A stretch of DNA of 64,000 nt from Streptomyces sp. NBC_00258 (lineage in GTDB: Bacteria > Actinomycetota > Actinomycetes > Streptomycetales > Streptomycetaceae), in assembly GCF_036182465.1 (NCBI RefSeq), contig NZ_CP108081.1, forward strand, positions 11,098,001 to 11,162,000, read 5' to 3'. Numbering within the stretch: position 1 is the stretch's first letter; each line of letters starts with the position of its first letter. Under the pieces are notes generated by a model. That model was not told the DNA's origin and did not search any database. It saw nothing but the letters and a program-made list of their open reading frames with translations. This document shows positions 8,919-16,761 of the stretch, in pieces. The position numbers and the translations under genes were made by a program.

Positions 8919-8930
8919 GAGAGCGCTCTC
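8919..8930. promoter_or_regulatory. LacI-family type operator (GAGAGCGCTCTC)
   Basis: A perfect 12-bp palindrome with central GC, 110 bp upstream of the GH76 start. It closely resembles the CebR box of Streptomyces (core GGAGCGCTCC) but differs from it in the outer bases, so a different LacI-family repressor or a weak CebR site is possible. Confidence 0.55.
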
Positions 8931-9061
8931 GGAAGGTAGTGAGGGGGAGAGGGCGCGTCAACGGTGCGGACGTACAAGGGAGTTGAACGTGGGGCAAGAA
9001 GGGGCGGCATACGCCGAGGCGGACGGGGTCGTCAGACAGGCCCTGGAGGACGAGCCCTTGG

Positions 9062-9330
9062 TCAGCGGAGTGTCCAGATCTGGTTGTCCCTGCCGTCGCA
9101 TTCCCAGAGGACCGCCCCTGTTCCGCTCGAACCCCCGAAGACGTCGACGCACTTCCGCGACTGATCGGCCATCGGTTGTGTACCGGCGAGGTGGAACCGC
9201 TGGCTGCCGTTGCCGTTGCAGCCGGACAGCTGGATCTCGGTCCGGTCGTCGATCGCCCCGCCGGCCACGGTCATGCATTTCCCCGACGACCGGAGATTCC
9301 CGCCCGATCGGGTCTGCCATCGCCGCGCGC
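9062..9330 (-). pseudogene. Ricin B-type lectin domain remnant
   Basis: The minus-strand frame ends with a recognisable piece of a ricin-type beta-trefoil: SSGKCMTVAGG, IQLSGCNGNGSQRFHL and RKCVDVFGGSSGTG followed by NQIWTL, i.e. two QxW-type repeats with their Cys residues. There is no signal peptide, no catalytic domain and no credible start; the residues encoded before about 9290 are low-complexity Arg-rich and look like shadow coding. In Streptomyces such trefoils are usually C-terminal modules of secreted glycosidases, so this is probably the stump of a deleted hydrolase from the same polysaccharide block. Confidence 0.6.
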
Positions 9331-9442
9331 TGATGGGCGGGCCACGGAGTCGCCGCCGGACGGTACGTCCGTGCCGCGAGCCGACCTCAACCTCGACTTC
9401 ACCGGGTCCGGGCGGCCTGCGTGCCGGGCGCGGCACCGTCCG

Positions 9443-10888
9443 TCACCAGCCGGTCAGCAGCAAGTGGTTGAGAAGCAGGGCGAGCGCTGCCTGGGCCGCG
9501 AGCCAGCTGCGGGGTCGGGTCAGGAACGCGCACGAGGCCAGTAGCCACATGGCGAACGGCAGCCAGATGCGCTCGGTCTCCGCTTTGCTCATCCCGGACA
9601 GGTCGGCGATGAGCAGAGCGGCGAATGCGGCGGCGACCAGCACGGCGAGGCGGAGTTCGGCGGAGGCGCCGGGGATGTCCGCCCAGGGCAGGACCCGTCG
9701 GCGCAGGGCCGAGCCGACCTGTGCGGAAGCGCCGTGGCGGTCGCGTGTCCGCCCGGGAAGAGGAGCGTCTCGGGGAGGACGTGCCTTGAGCCGTGTCGGG
9801 AGCTGGGAGAGCGCGGCGCCGGTGCGCCGCAGGCCCGCCACCGTTGCCGGGCCCACGATCAGGACCGTGCAGGCGAGGTTGGCCCACACCCAGTAGCCGT
9901 AGGGCCGGATGCCGCCGGCCCCCTCGTAGTAGCGCTCGACGAGCAGCCGATACGCCTCCCACCAGTTGAAGCCCGCGAGGGTGAACACGACCGGGACGAC
10001 GGCGACTCCGGCGAGGGCGTAGGGCAGGGGCCGGGTTCGGCGCGGGCCCAGCAGCAGGACGGCTCCCGCGATCACGGCGAAGAGAGTGAGCCCGTAGGAG
10101 AGATAGCAGGTGAGGCCGAAGAGGAGGCCGGAGGCGAAACCGGTGAGCCGCGGCCGGTGCCCGGTGACCGCGAGGGCGAGGCACGCGATCGTCCAGGCGG
10201 CGACCGCCGCGAAGTAGCCGTCCGCGGACGTCCCCATCCATACCGCGGCCGGCGCCAACACCAGGAACGGTGCCGCTCGGCGCGCGAGCGCCTCGTCCGC
10301 GAGGGCCCGCACGGCGATCAGTACCGCCACGCACGCCGACGCACCGACGGTGATGCAAAAGGCCCCGGCCCAGCCTCCGCCGCCCAGTCCGACCCGGTCG
10401 AGCAGGACGAACGTGACCGTCGCCGCCGGAGGATGGCCCGCCACATGCGCGGGCCAGTGGTCGGGGGAGTGGATCAGGATGTGGCCGGTGAAGTCCCGCA
10501 GTGTCGCGGGGATGTCATGGAAGCGGTCGATGACCTGCAGGTACTCGTACTTGGTCGTGAGTCGGACCGCGACCCCGCGCTGCCAGCCGTCGATCAGCGC
10601 CAGTGACCACGTCCACGCCATGGCCGTGCCCCAGGCGGCGCCCAGCAGAGCGCGCCACGGTAGCCGGGCGGCCACTCGCGGCCCGTACGCCACGACGCCT
10701 ACGGCGACGACGAGTGCCGCAGGGGTGCCGGGGCCTACGTGGAGACCCCAGTTGGCGTACAGGGGAGGCCAGCCCACGTGCAGGGTGCCGTGCTCCCGCT
10801 CGATCGCGGTGCCGACAAGGGCGGCCGTCACGACGAGAAGGGCGGCGGCCACGGTCGCGTACAGGTCTCGGAGAAGATCACGGGTCAC
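9443..10888 (-). CDS. Polytopic membrane protein, GT-C glycosyltransferase-like
   Basis: A 481-residue integral membrane protein with about ten to twelve hydrophobic segments and a long extracytoplasmic loop between the first segments containing TKYEYLQVIDRFHDIP and HSPDHWPAHVAGHPPAA. This architecture resembles GT-C polyprenyl-phosphate-sugar transferases, but I do not see a diagnostic DxD motif, so the enzymatic role is inference. It starts with a GTG at 10888. It diverges from the molybdopterin oxidoreductase gene (114 bp apart) and heads a region rich in glycosyl-transfer genes, suggesting a role in moving sugars onto a cell-surface acceptor. Confidence 0.6.
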   Translation of the reverse strand: MTRDLLRDLYATVAAALLVVTAALVGTAIEREHGTLHVGWPPLYANWGLHVGPGTPAALVVAVGVVAYGPRVAARLPWRALLGAAWGTAMAWTWSLALIDGWQRGVAVRLTTKYEYLQVIDRFHDIPATLRDFTGHILIHSPDHWPAHVAGHPPAATVTFVLLDRVGLGGGGWAGAFCITVGASACVAVLIAVRALADEALARRAAPFLVLAPAAVWMGTSADGYFAAVAAWTIACLALAVTGHRPRLTGFASGLLFGLTCYLSYGLTLFAVIAGAVLLLGPRRTRPLPYALAGVAVVPVVFTLAGFNWWEAYRLLVERYYEGAGGIRPYGYWVWANLACTVLIVGPATVAGLRRTGAALSQLPTRLKARPPRDAPLPGRTRDRHGASAQVGSALRRRVLPWADIPGASAELRLAVLVAAAFAALLIADLSGMSKAETERIWLPFAMWLLASCAFLTRPRSWLAAQAALALLLNHLLLTGW

Positions 10889-11001
10889 GGGGGAACGCTA
10901 GGCCGCGGGGACCGCGCCGAGGCTGTTGCGCGTGCGGACGTCAGCGTTTCGTCATGTGTCGAAGGCCCCTTTCCGCAGTGGCGGCGGCCTACGGTCGGCG
11001 C

Positions 11002-12279
11002 ATGTCACGGTTGCACACCCCGCCTGTCTCGCCCACGTCCCCCGGTTTCTGGCGCAGTCCCGTACGCGGCCCGTGGTTCACCTCCGTGCTCGGTCTCGTG
11101 CTGCTCGGCGGGATCACCGCGCTGTTCGTGACGGGGCTGCTGTCGTACGCCGCGTACAACCCGGACCTCGCGCCGGTGAACGACAAGACCCCTGACAAGG
11201 GACTGCTCGGCTTCTACCTCTTCGCCTGGCCGACGCATCCGTACTGGCTGTACCGGCTCACCCAGGGCGTCCATGTCACGCTCGGCATCACGCTCATCCC
11301 GGTCCTGCTGGCCAAGCTGTGGTCGGTGGTGCCGAAGCTGTTCGCGCTGCCGCCGGCCCGGTCGCTCGCGCACGCCGCGGAGCGGATCTCCCTGCTGTTC
11401 CTCGTCGGCGGCGTGCTGTTCGAGTTCGTGACGGGTGTGCTCAACGTCCAGCTGGACTACCTCTTCCCCGGCTCCTTCTATCCGCTGCACTTCTACGGCG
11501 CCTGGGTGTTCTTCGCCGCGTTCGTGGTGCATGTGGTGCTCCGGGCCCCCGCCGCCGTACGCAATGTGCGTCGCATGCGGGCGGGGAACGGCCCTCAGGA
11601 GGAGGCGGGCGGGGAGCCGGACTTCCCGCTGGTCTCCCCGGAGCCGGCCGAGCCCACCGTGTCCCGGCGTGGCGCGCTGTGGTTCGTCGGCGGCGGTTCG
11701 CTGTTGTTGTTCGGCACCACGGTCGGCCAGAGCTTCGACGGTCCGCTGCGGCGCACTGCCCTCCTGGCGCCGCACGGTGGCGCCGATCCGGGCAGCGGTC
11801 CCGGCGGCTTCCAGATCAACAAGACGGCCGCGTCCCGGGGGATCAGAGCTGTCGAGATGCGCGAGGACGTGTGGCGGCTGGTCCTCACCGGCCCTTCCGG
11901 GACCGTCCGGTTGAGCCGTGCCGAACTGCTCGAACTGCCCCTGCACAGTTCGGCGTTGCCCATCGCCTGTGTGGAGGGGTGGTCCACCGGCGACCAGTGG
12001 TGGCGGGGTGTACGGATCCGTGAACTTGCCGTTCTCGTCGGGTACGACGCGGAAGCGGCCCCCGACGTCATGGTGGAGTCCCTCCAGCGGCATGGCGCCT
12101 TCCGCAAGGCCGCCCTGCGGTCCAACCAGGTGCGTGACCCGCGCTCCCTGCTCGCCCTGGACGTCAACGGCGAGCCGCTCACCCCGGACCACGGCTACCC
12201 GGCCCGGATCATCGTGCCCGCGGCGCCCGGTGTGCTCAACACCAAGTGGGTGGCCCGGATGACGTTCGGAGACCTGTGA
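11002..12279 (+). CDS. Membrane-anchored molybdopterin oxidoreductase (cytochrome b-like domain fused to MsrP/sulfite-oxidase-type domain)
   Basis: A 425-residue two-domain protein. Residues 25-190 hold four to five transmembrane helices with well-placed His residues (QGVHVTLG and HFYGAWVFFAAFVVHVV), like the heme-b membrane domains of cytochrome b561/ferric-reductase-type proteins. After a linker and a further hydrophobic stretch (LWFVGGGSLLLFG), residues about 270-425 form an oxidoreductase molybdopterin domain. Its Mo-ligand Cys is predicted at residue 323 in PIACVEGWSTGDQWW, closely matching the CVEAWS motif of the methionine-sulfoxide reductase MsrP. It probably shuttles electrons across the membrane to an extracytoplasmic Mo centre. 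ATG 11002 is chosen because upstream residues are unlike the family. The next gene overlaps its stop (TGATG). Confidence 0.88.
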   Translation: MSRLHTPPVSPTSPGFWRSPVRGPWFTSVLGLVLLGGITALFVTGLLSYAAYNPDLAPVNDKTPDKGLLGFYLFAWPTHPYWLYRLTQGVHVTLGITLIPVLLAKLWSVVPKLFALPPARSLAHAAERISLLFLVGGVLFEFVTGVLNVQLDYLFPGSFYPLHFYGAWVFFAAFVVHVVLRAPAAVRNVRRMRAGNGPQEEAGGEPDFPLVSPEPAEPTVSRRGALWFVGGGSLLLFGTTVGQSFDGPLRRTALLAPHGGADPGSGPGGFQINKTAASRGIRAVEMREDVWRLVLTGPSGTVRLSRAELLELPLHSSALPIACVEGWSTGDQWWRGVRIRELAVLVGYDAEAAPDVMVESLQRHGAFRKAALRSNQVRDPRSLLALDVNGEPLTPDHGYPARIIVPAAPGVLNTKWVARMTFGDL

Positions 12280-12740
12280 TGCGCAAAGCGTTCCCTCCGC
12301 TGGGCAGCCCCCTGCAGATTCTGCTCCTGGCCTGCTCGTTCGCACTCGCCGGATACGCCGGTGTGCGCCTGCTGTCCGGGGACCGGCTCGGGGTGACGCT
12401 GTGGTTCGTGGGCGCGGCCGTACTGCACGACCTGGTGTTTCTGCCGCTGTACGCGGCCCTGGACCGGGCCGTCGCCGGAGCGCTCGGTGCCGTCGGCCGC
12501 CGGACCTGGACGCTGTACGTCCGGGTGCCGGCGGCCCTTTCCGGGCTTCTGCTGCTGGTGTGGTTCCCGTTGATCAGCGGCCGGGTCGAGGACAGCTACG
12601 AGTCCGCCACCGGTCTGTCCGCGGACGGCTTCCTCGCCCGCTGGCTGCTGATCACCGCCGTACTGTTCGGTGGTTCCGCCCTGCTGCTGGTGCTGCGGCT
12701 GCGCAGGGAGACGAAGCAGCGGCCACCGGTCGACCACTGA
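12279..12740 (+). CDS. Small integral membrane protein coupled to the molybdopterin oxidoreductase
   Basis: A 153-residue protein with four predicted transmembrane helices (LQILLLACSFALAGYAGV; LWFVGAAVLHDLVFLPLYAAL; VRVPAALSGLLLLVWFPLI; WLLITAVLFGGSALLLVLRL) and a basic C-terminal tail. The ATG overlaps the stop of the oxidoreductase gene, so the two are translationally coupled and may form one complex. I do not recognise a named family. Its last 145 bp overlap, on the opposite strand, the 3' end of the methyltransferase gene. Confidence 0.75.
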   Translation: MRKAFPPLGSPLQILLLACSFALAGYAGVRLLSGDRLGVTLWFVGAAVLHDLVFLPLYAALDRAVAGALGAVGRRTWTLYVRVPAALSGLLLLVWFPLISGRVEDSYESATGLSADGFLARWLLITAVLFGGSALLLVLRLRRETKQRPPVDH

Positions 12741-13375
12741 TCCACGGTGCGCCAGCCCAGCGGGCGGGCGTACCGCAGCAGCGCCCGGGTGCCGAGCCGG
12801 GCCCAGGGGAACGCGGCGCCGGTGGCCCCTTGGGCGTCCGTGCCGCGCACGATGCGGACGTCGGCGCGCTCGTCCACGTCCACCGGGGCCGTCTCGGCGA
12901 TCAACAGGCCGCCGGGCAGCAGTAGTTGGGCCACTCTGCGGAGCAGGGCGCGTGGGTCGCCGCCGATGCCGAGGTTGTCGTCCAGGAGCAGCGCGGTGTT
13001 CCATCGGCCCTCGCCCGGCAGCGGTTCGAAGACCGAGCGCAACAGGGCGGGCCCGCCCAGGCCCAGGGTGTGCGCGACGGCGGCCTCGCTGACGTCGATA
13101 CCGAGCGCGGTCCGGCCCCGGACGGCGAGTTCCGTGACCAGCCTCCCGGGCCCGCACCCGACGTCGAGAACGGCACTCTCGCACCGGTCCAGGACCTCCC
13201 GGTCCACGGCGTCGGCCCGCGCACACCAGCGCTCGACGTCCAGCGGCAGCAGCCAGCCGTCGCCACGGCGCAGGAAGAGCGGTCCCCGGCCGGCCCGGAG
13301 GGCGTCGGCGTAGGGGTCGGCCGACCAGCTGTGCCCGGAGGTGTCCCGCGCCATCACCTCATGCGCAGTGCTCAT
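12596..13375 (-). CDS. SAM-dependent class I methyltransferase
   Basis: A 259-residue methyltransferase with motif I VLDVGCGPGRL near residue 70, an acidic second strand (LGIDVSEAAV) and the motif around LLLPGGLLIAETAPVD. The start ATG at 13375 overlaps the stop of the upstream DUF2064 gene by ATGA. The last 45 or so residues (after CFVSLRSR) are low-complexity and are encoded antisense to the preceding membrane-protein gene, so the true domain probably ends near 12740 and the tail may be non-functional or a sign of a frameshift near the 3' end. The substrate is unknown; the co-transcribed transferases point to a glycan or lipid-linked sugar. Confidence 0.8.
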   Translation of the reverse strand: MSTAHEVMARDTSGHSWSADPYADALRAGRGPLFLRRGDGWLLPLDVERWCARADAVDREVLDRCESAVLDVGCGPGRLVTELAVRGRTALGIDVSEAAVAHTLGLGGPALLRSVFEPLPGEGRWNTALLLDDNLGIGGDPRALLRRVAQLLLPGGLLIAETAPVDVDERADVRIVRGTDAQGATGAAFPWARLGTRALLRYARPLGWRTVDQWSTGGRCFVSLRSRSTSSRAEPPNSTAVISSQRARKPSADRPVADS

Positions 13376-13989
13376 CGGCGGCCGGCCGTCCGCAGCCGGG
13401 CCAGTTCCGCGGCGAAGCAGCCGTGCGGCGCCAGGGCGGCGACCGCTTCGGTGTCGGCGGACGTGTCCACGTCCCGCAGGCGCGGCAGGTCGCGCACCCG
13501 CAGGCCGGCGGCGACGAGCCTGGCGCGCTGTGCGGCGCCGGTGCCGGGCGTCGACATCGGGACCCCGCGCAGCAGCTCCGGGTCCGGCTCCACCAGCCCG
13601 AGAGCCCAGAAGCCGCCGTCCTCCGCCGGGCCGAAGCAGGCGTCGTACCCGTCGAAGTGCGCAGTGAGCAGACTGGGGGTGACCTGTGGTGTGTCCATCC
13701 CGATCAGCAGGGCCGGTCCGTCGCAGCCGGCGAAGGCCGCGGCCAGCCGCTCGTCGAGGCCGCCCGCACACTGCGGTACGACGTCGAAGCCGGGCGGCAG
13801 CCAGGGCCCGGGCCTTCCGTCGAGGACCAGGACCCGGCGTCGGGCGGGTGCCGCGGCCACCGCGCGCAGGGTGTCGGTGAGGGCCGCCTCGGCGAGCGCC
13901 GCCGCCTCCTCGGGCGTGAACGGCGGCGTGAGCCGGGTCTTCACCCGTCCCGGCCGCGGTTCCTTGGCGATGACGAGCAGGGTGGTCAC
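13372..13989 (-). CDS. DUF2064 glycosyltransferase-A-like protein (rSAM/selenodomain-associated transferase 1 type)
   Basis: A 205-residue protein of the TIGR04282/DUF2064 family: N-terminal TTLLVIAKEPRPGRVKTRL nucleotide-binding-like segment, PALLIGMDTPQVTPSLL in the position of the metal-binding DxD-like motif, and FGPAEDGGFWALGL. These resemble cofactor-guanylyl and nucleotidyl transferases of the GT-A fold; the actual substrate is not established. The GTG start at 13989 overlaps the stop of the GT2 gene (GTGA) and its own stop overlaps the methyltransferase ATG, so three genes are tightly coupled in the order GT2, DUF2064, methyltransferase. Confidence 0.82.
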   Translation of the reverse strand: MTTLLVIAKEPRPGRVKTRLTPPFTPEEAAALAEAALTDTLRAVAAAPARRRVLVLDGRPGPWLPPGFDVVPQCAGGLDERLAAAFAGCDGPALLIGMDTPQVTPSLLTAHFDGYDACFGPAEDGGFWALGLVEPDPELLRGVPMSTPGTGAAQRARLVAAGLRVRDLPRLRDVDTSADTEAVAALAPHGCFAAELARLRTAGRR

Positions 13990-14708
13990 CGGCGGGATCC
14001 TCCTTGTGTCTGTGCTGTGGCCGCCGTGGTTACGGCGGGTCGCTCGGCCAGGACGCGGCTCATGTCCCGTACCGCCTGCCAGGTGCCGCGCCAGGTCCCG
14101 GTCACCTTCGAGGTACCGGACCGTGGCAGGTACGGGACGTCGTGCTCGGTGACGTGCCAGCCCGCGTCGGAGGCCCGCACGACCATCTCCAGCGGGTAGC
14201 CGCTGCGCCGGTCGGTCAGGTCCAGGGCGAGGAGCGCCTCGCGGCGGGCGGCCCGCAGCGGACCCAGGTCGTGCAGGCGCAGACCGGTGCGGCGGCGCAG
14301 CATCAGCGCGAGCGCGAGATTGCCCGCCCGGGCGTGCACGGGCCAGGCGCCCCGGCCCCGCGGCCGGCGCCGCCCGAGCACCAGGTCGGCCTCGCCGCCG
14401 CGGACTTCGCCCACGAACGGCACGAGCAGAGCAGGGTCCAGCGAGGCATCGCAGTCGCAGAAACACACGATGCCGGCCGTGGCCGCGGTGAGCCCCGCGT
14501 GGCAGGCGGCGCCGAAGCCGCGGCGCGGTTCGTGGACGACGGTGGCGCCCAGTTCGCGGGCGATGTCCGCCGAGCCGTCGGTGGAGCCGTTGTCCACGAC
14601 GAGGGCACGCCAGCCGGGCGGAATGCGGGCGAGTACCCAGGGCAGTGCCTCGGCTTCGTTCAGACAGGGGAGGACGACATCGACGTCCTCGGGTGTGGAA
14701 GAGGTCAT
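13986..14708 (-). CDS. Family 2 glycosyltransferase
   Basis: A 240-residue inverting GT-A transferase resembling the dolichol-phosphate-mannose-synthase-like branch: VDVVLPCLNEAEALPWVL at the N-terminus, LVVDNGSTDGSADIARELGA, the GFGAACHAGL loop, and the DxD-type motif FCDCDASLDP. It lacks a C-terminal membrane domain. ATG 14708 is preferred over the GTG four codons upstream because the conserved fold begins right after it. First gene of a coupled set with the DUF2064 protein and the methyltransferase; probably elongates or transfers a sugar for a lipid-linked or surface glycan. Confidence 0.85.
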   Translation of the reverse strand: MTSSTPEDVDVVLPCLNEAEALPWVLARIPPGWRALVVDNGSTDGSADIARELGATVVHEPRRGFGAACHAGLTAATAGIVCFCDCDASLDPALLVPFVGEVRGGEADLVLGRRRPRGRGAWPVHARAGNLALALMLRRRTGLRLHDLGPLRAARREALLALDLTDRRSGYPLEMVVRASDAGWHVTEHDVPYLPRSGTSKVTGTWRGTWQAVRDMSRVLAERPAVTTAATAQTQGGSRR

Positions 14709-14835
14709 CACGGCTCTCACCCTACGAACGCGAACCGGGCAAATCGGACTTCGGCTCCTTACGAAACACGGACGTCAGGGCGGGTGGGCCACTCGGGGAG
14801 CGACGGCGGAGGGCATGCGGTGCGAGGCTGGCCGC

Positions 14836-15618
14836 ATGGAACAGCAACCGCACGAGTCGGTGGCGGACGTCTCCGCCGACGCACGGCCCGGGACGGCACG
14901 TGTCCTCGTCGTCGACGACGACCCCACGGTCGCCGAGGTCGTCTCGGGCTACCTTGATCGCGCCGGGTACCTGGTGGACCGGGCCGAGGACGGGCCGACC
15001 GCCCTCGCAGGCGCCGCCGCGCACTGGCCGGACCTGGTGGTACTCGATCTGATGCTGCCCGGCATGGACGGCCTGGAGGTGTGCCGCCGGCTGCGCGGCC
15101 GCGGCCCCGTGCCGGTCATCATGCTCACCGCCCGCGGCGACGAGGACGACCGCATCCTCGGCCTTGAGGTGGGGGCGGACGACTACGTGACCAAGCCGTT
15201 CAGCCCCCGGGAGCTGGTGCTGCGGGTGGAGTCGGTCCTGCGCCGCACGCGGCCCCGTCCGGGCACGCGTTCCCACAGCGCGGCCGGCCTCACCGTCGAC
15301 CCGGCCGCGCGCCGAGCCACCAAGAACGGCGGCGAACTCGCCCTGACCCTCCGCGAGTTCGACCTGCTCGCGTTCTTCCTGCGGCATCCGGGCCGGGCTT
15401 ACAGCCGCGAGGATCTGATGCGGGAGGTGTGGGGCTGGGACTTCGGCGACCTCTCGACGGTCACGGTCCACGTCCGACGCCTGCGCAACAAGGTCGAGGA
15501 CGATCCCGCCAGGCCGCGCCTGATCCAGACGGTGTGGGGCGTCGGCTACCGGTTCGATTCCGCCGGGTCCTCCGGTCCTTCCGATCCTCCCGGTGTGTCC
15601 GGCCAGGGTGGGGAGTGA
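14836..15618 (+). CDS. OmpR/PhoB-family response regulator
   Basis: A 260-residue regulator. The receiver domain (about 22-135) has the acidic pocket in VLVVDDDPTV, the phospho-acceptor Asp in DLVVLDLMLPGMDG, the Thr in IMLTARGDE and the Lys in DDYVTKPFSPREL. The winged-helix DNA-binding domain follows (about 155-245; LREFDLLAFFLRHPGRAYSR, TVTVHVRRLRNKVEDDP, TVWGVGYRF). The ATG at 14836 is used; an in-frame ATG seven codons earlier is possible. The histidine kinase gene follows after two bases. Targets probably include the adjacent glycan/redox block (inference). Confidence 0.95.
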   Translation: MEQQPHESVADVSADARPGTARVLVVDDDPTVAEVVSGYLDRAGYLVDRAEDGPTALAGAAAHWPDLVVLDLMLPGMDGLEVCRRLRGRGPVPVIMLTARGDEDDRILGLEVGADDYVTKPFSPRELVLRVESVLRRTRPRPGTRSHSAAGLTVDPAARRATKNGGELALTLREFDLLAFFLRHPGRAYSREDLMREVWGWDFGDLSTVTVHVRRLRNKVEDDPARPRLIQTVWGVGYRFDSAGSSGPSDPPGVSGQGGE

Positions 15619-15620
15619 TC

Positions 15621-16733
15621 ATGCTCGCCACCCTGCTCATCGCTCTGTACGCCTTCCTCGGCGCCGCTGCGGCCGGGCTGCTCGGCGCGGGAGCGCTGTG
15701 GATGCTGCGCCGCCGCTCACTGACCACCTCCCTCACCGTGGTGGCCGCCGTCGCCGTGACCGCGATGCTCGCGGGCACCCTGGCCGTGGCGCAGGCGATG
15801 TTCCTGTCCGCACACGACCTGTCCGTGGTGACGACGGTGGTCGCGATGGCGGCCGTCGTCTCCCTGGCCGCCGCCCTGCTGCTGGGCCGCTGGGTGGTCG
15901 CCCGCAGCCATGAACTCGCCCTTGCCGCCCGCTCCTTCGGTGACGACGGTGACTTCACGGCACCCCACGGTGCGGCCACCGCCGAACTCGCCGCGCTCAG
16001 CCGCGAGTTGCAGGCCACCAGCGCGAAGCTCGCCGAATCCAGGCAGCGCGAGCGTGCCCTGGAAGCCTCGCGTCGTGAACTCGTCGCCTGGATCTCGCAC
16101 GATCTGCGCACCCCGCTCGCGGGCCTGCGCGCGATGGCCGAGGCGCTGGAGGACGGTGTCGCCGCCGACCCGGACCGCTATCTGAAGCAGATCCGCACGG
16201 AGGTCGAACGCCTCAACGACATGGTCGGCGACCTCTTCGAACTCTCCCGCATCCACGCCGGCAGCCTGGCTCTGTCGCCCTCCCGTATGTCCGTCTACGA
16301 CCTGGTCGGCGATGCCCTCGCCGGGGTGTATCCGCTGGCCCGCGAACACGGGGTGCGCCTCGTCGGGGACCGCGTCGAGCCCCTGCCGGTGGAGGTGGAC
16401 GGCAAGGAGATGAGCCGTGTGCTGGGCAACCTCCTGGTCAACGCGATCCGGCGCACCCCCGCGGACGGCACCGTCATGGTGGCCGCCGAACGCCTGCCCG
16501 ACGGCGTGGTGTTGTCCGTGACGGACGGCTGCGGCGGCATCCCCGAGGAGGACCTGCCCCGCGTCTTCGACACCGGCTGGCGCGGCACCCACGCCCGTAC
16601 CCCACCTGCCGGGGCCGGCCTGGGCCTGGCCATCGTCCGCGGCATCGTGGAGGCCCATCAGGGCCGGGCCACCGTGCGCAACATTCCCGGCGGCTGCCGC
16701 TTCGAGGTGGTGCTGCCCGCGGCCGCTTCCTGA
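15621..16733 (+). CDS. Sensor histidine kinase
   Basis: A 370-residue membrane kinase. Two or three transmembrane stretches occupy residues 1-95 with almost no extracytoplasmic loop, then a HAMP-like linker and a coiled-coil (ELSRELQATSAKLAESRQRE). The HisKA phospho-acceptor is WISHDLRTPLAGLRAMAE near residue 158. The ATPase domain shows NLLVNAIRRTPADG (N box), SVTDGCGGIPEEDL (G1) and AGLGLAIVRGIVEAH (G2). GGGGAG precedes the ATG at 15621; a GTG six bases earlier overlaps the regulator stop and is an alternative. Partner of the OmpR-type regulator just upstream. Confidence 0.93.
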   Translation: MLATLLIALYAFLGAAAAGLLGAGALWMLRRRSLTTSLTVVAAVAVTAMLAGTLAVAQAMFLSAHDLSVVTTVVAMAAVVSLAAALLLGRWVVARSHELALAARSFGDDGDFTAPHGAATAELAALSRELQATSAKLAESRQRERALEASRRELVAWISHDLRTPLAGLRAMAEALEDGVAADPDRYLKQIRTEVERLNDMVGDLFELSRIHAGSLALSPSRMSVYDLVGDALAGVYPLAREHGVRLVGDRVEPLPVEVDGKEMSRVLGNLLVNAIRRTPADGTVMVAAERLPDGVVLSVTDGCGGIPEEDLPRVFDTGWRGTHARTPPAGAGLGLAIVRGIVEAHQGRATVRNIPGGCRFEVVLPAAAS

Positions 16734-16761
16734 GGCGGGCAGCACCACCGGTCCAAGGAGG

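Noticed and set aside
14815..14836. Upstream ATG (14815) as start of the OmpR-type regulator
   Set aside because: It adds only seven residues without family similarity, and the ATG at 14836 has a GAGG element upstream; kept as an alternative only.
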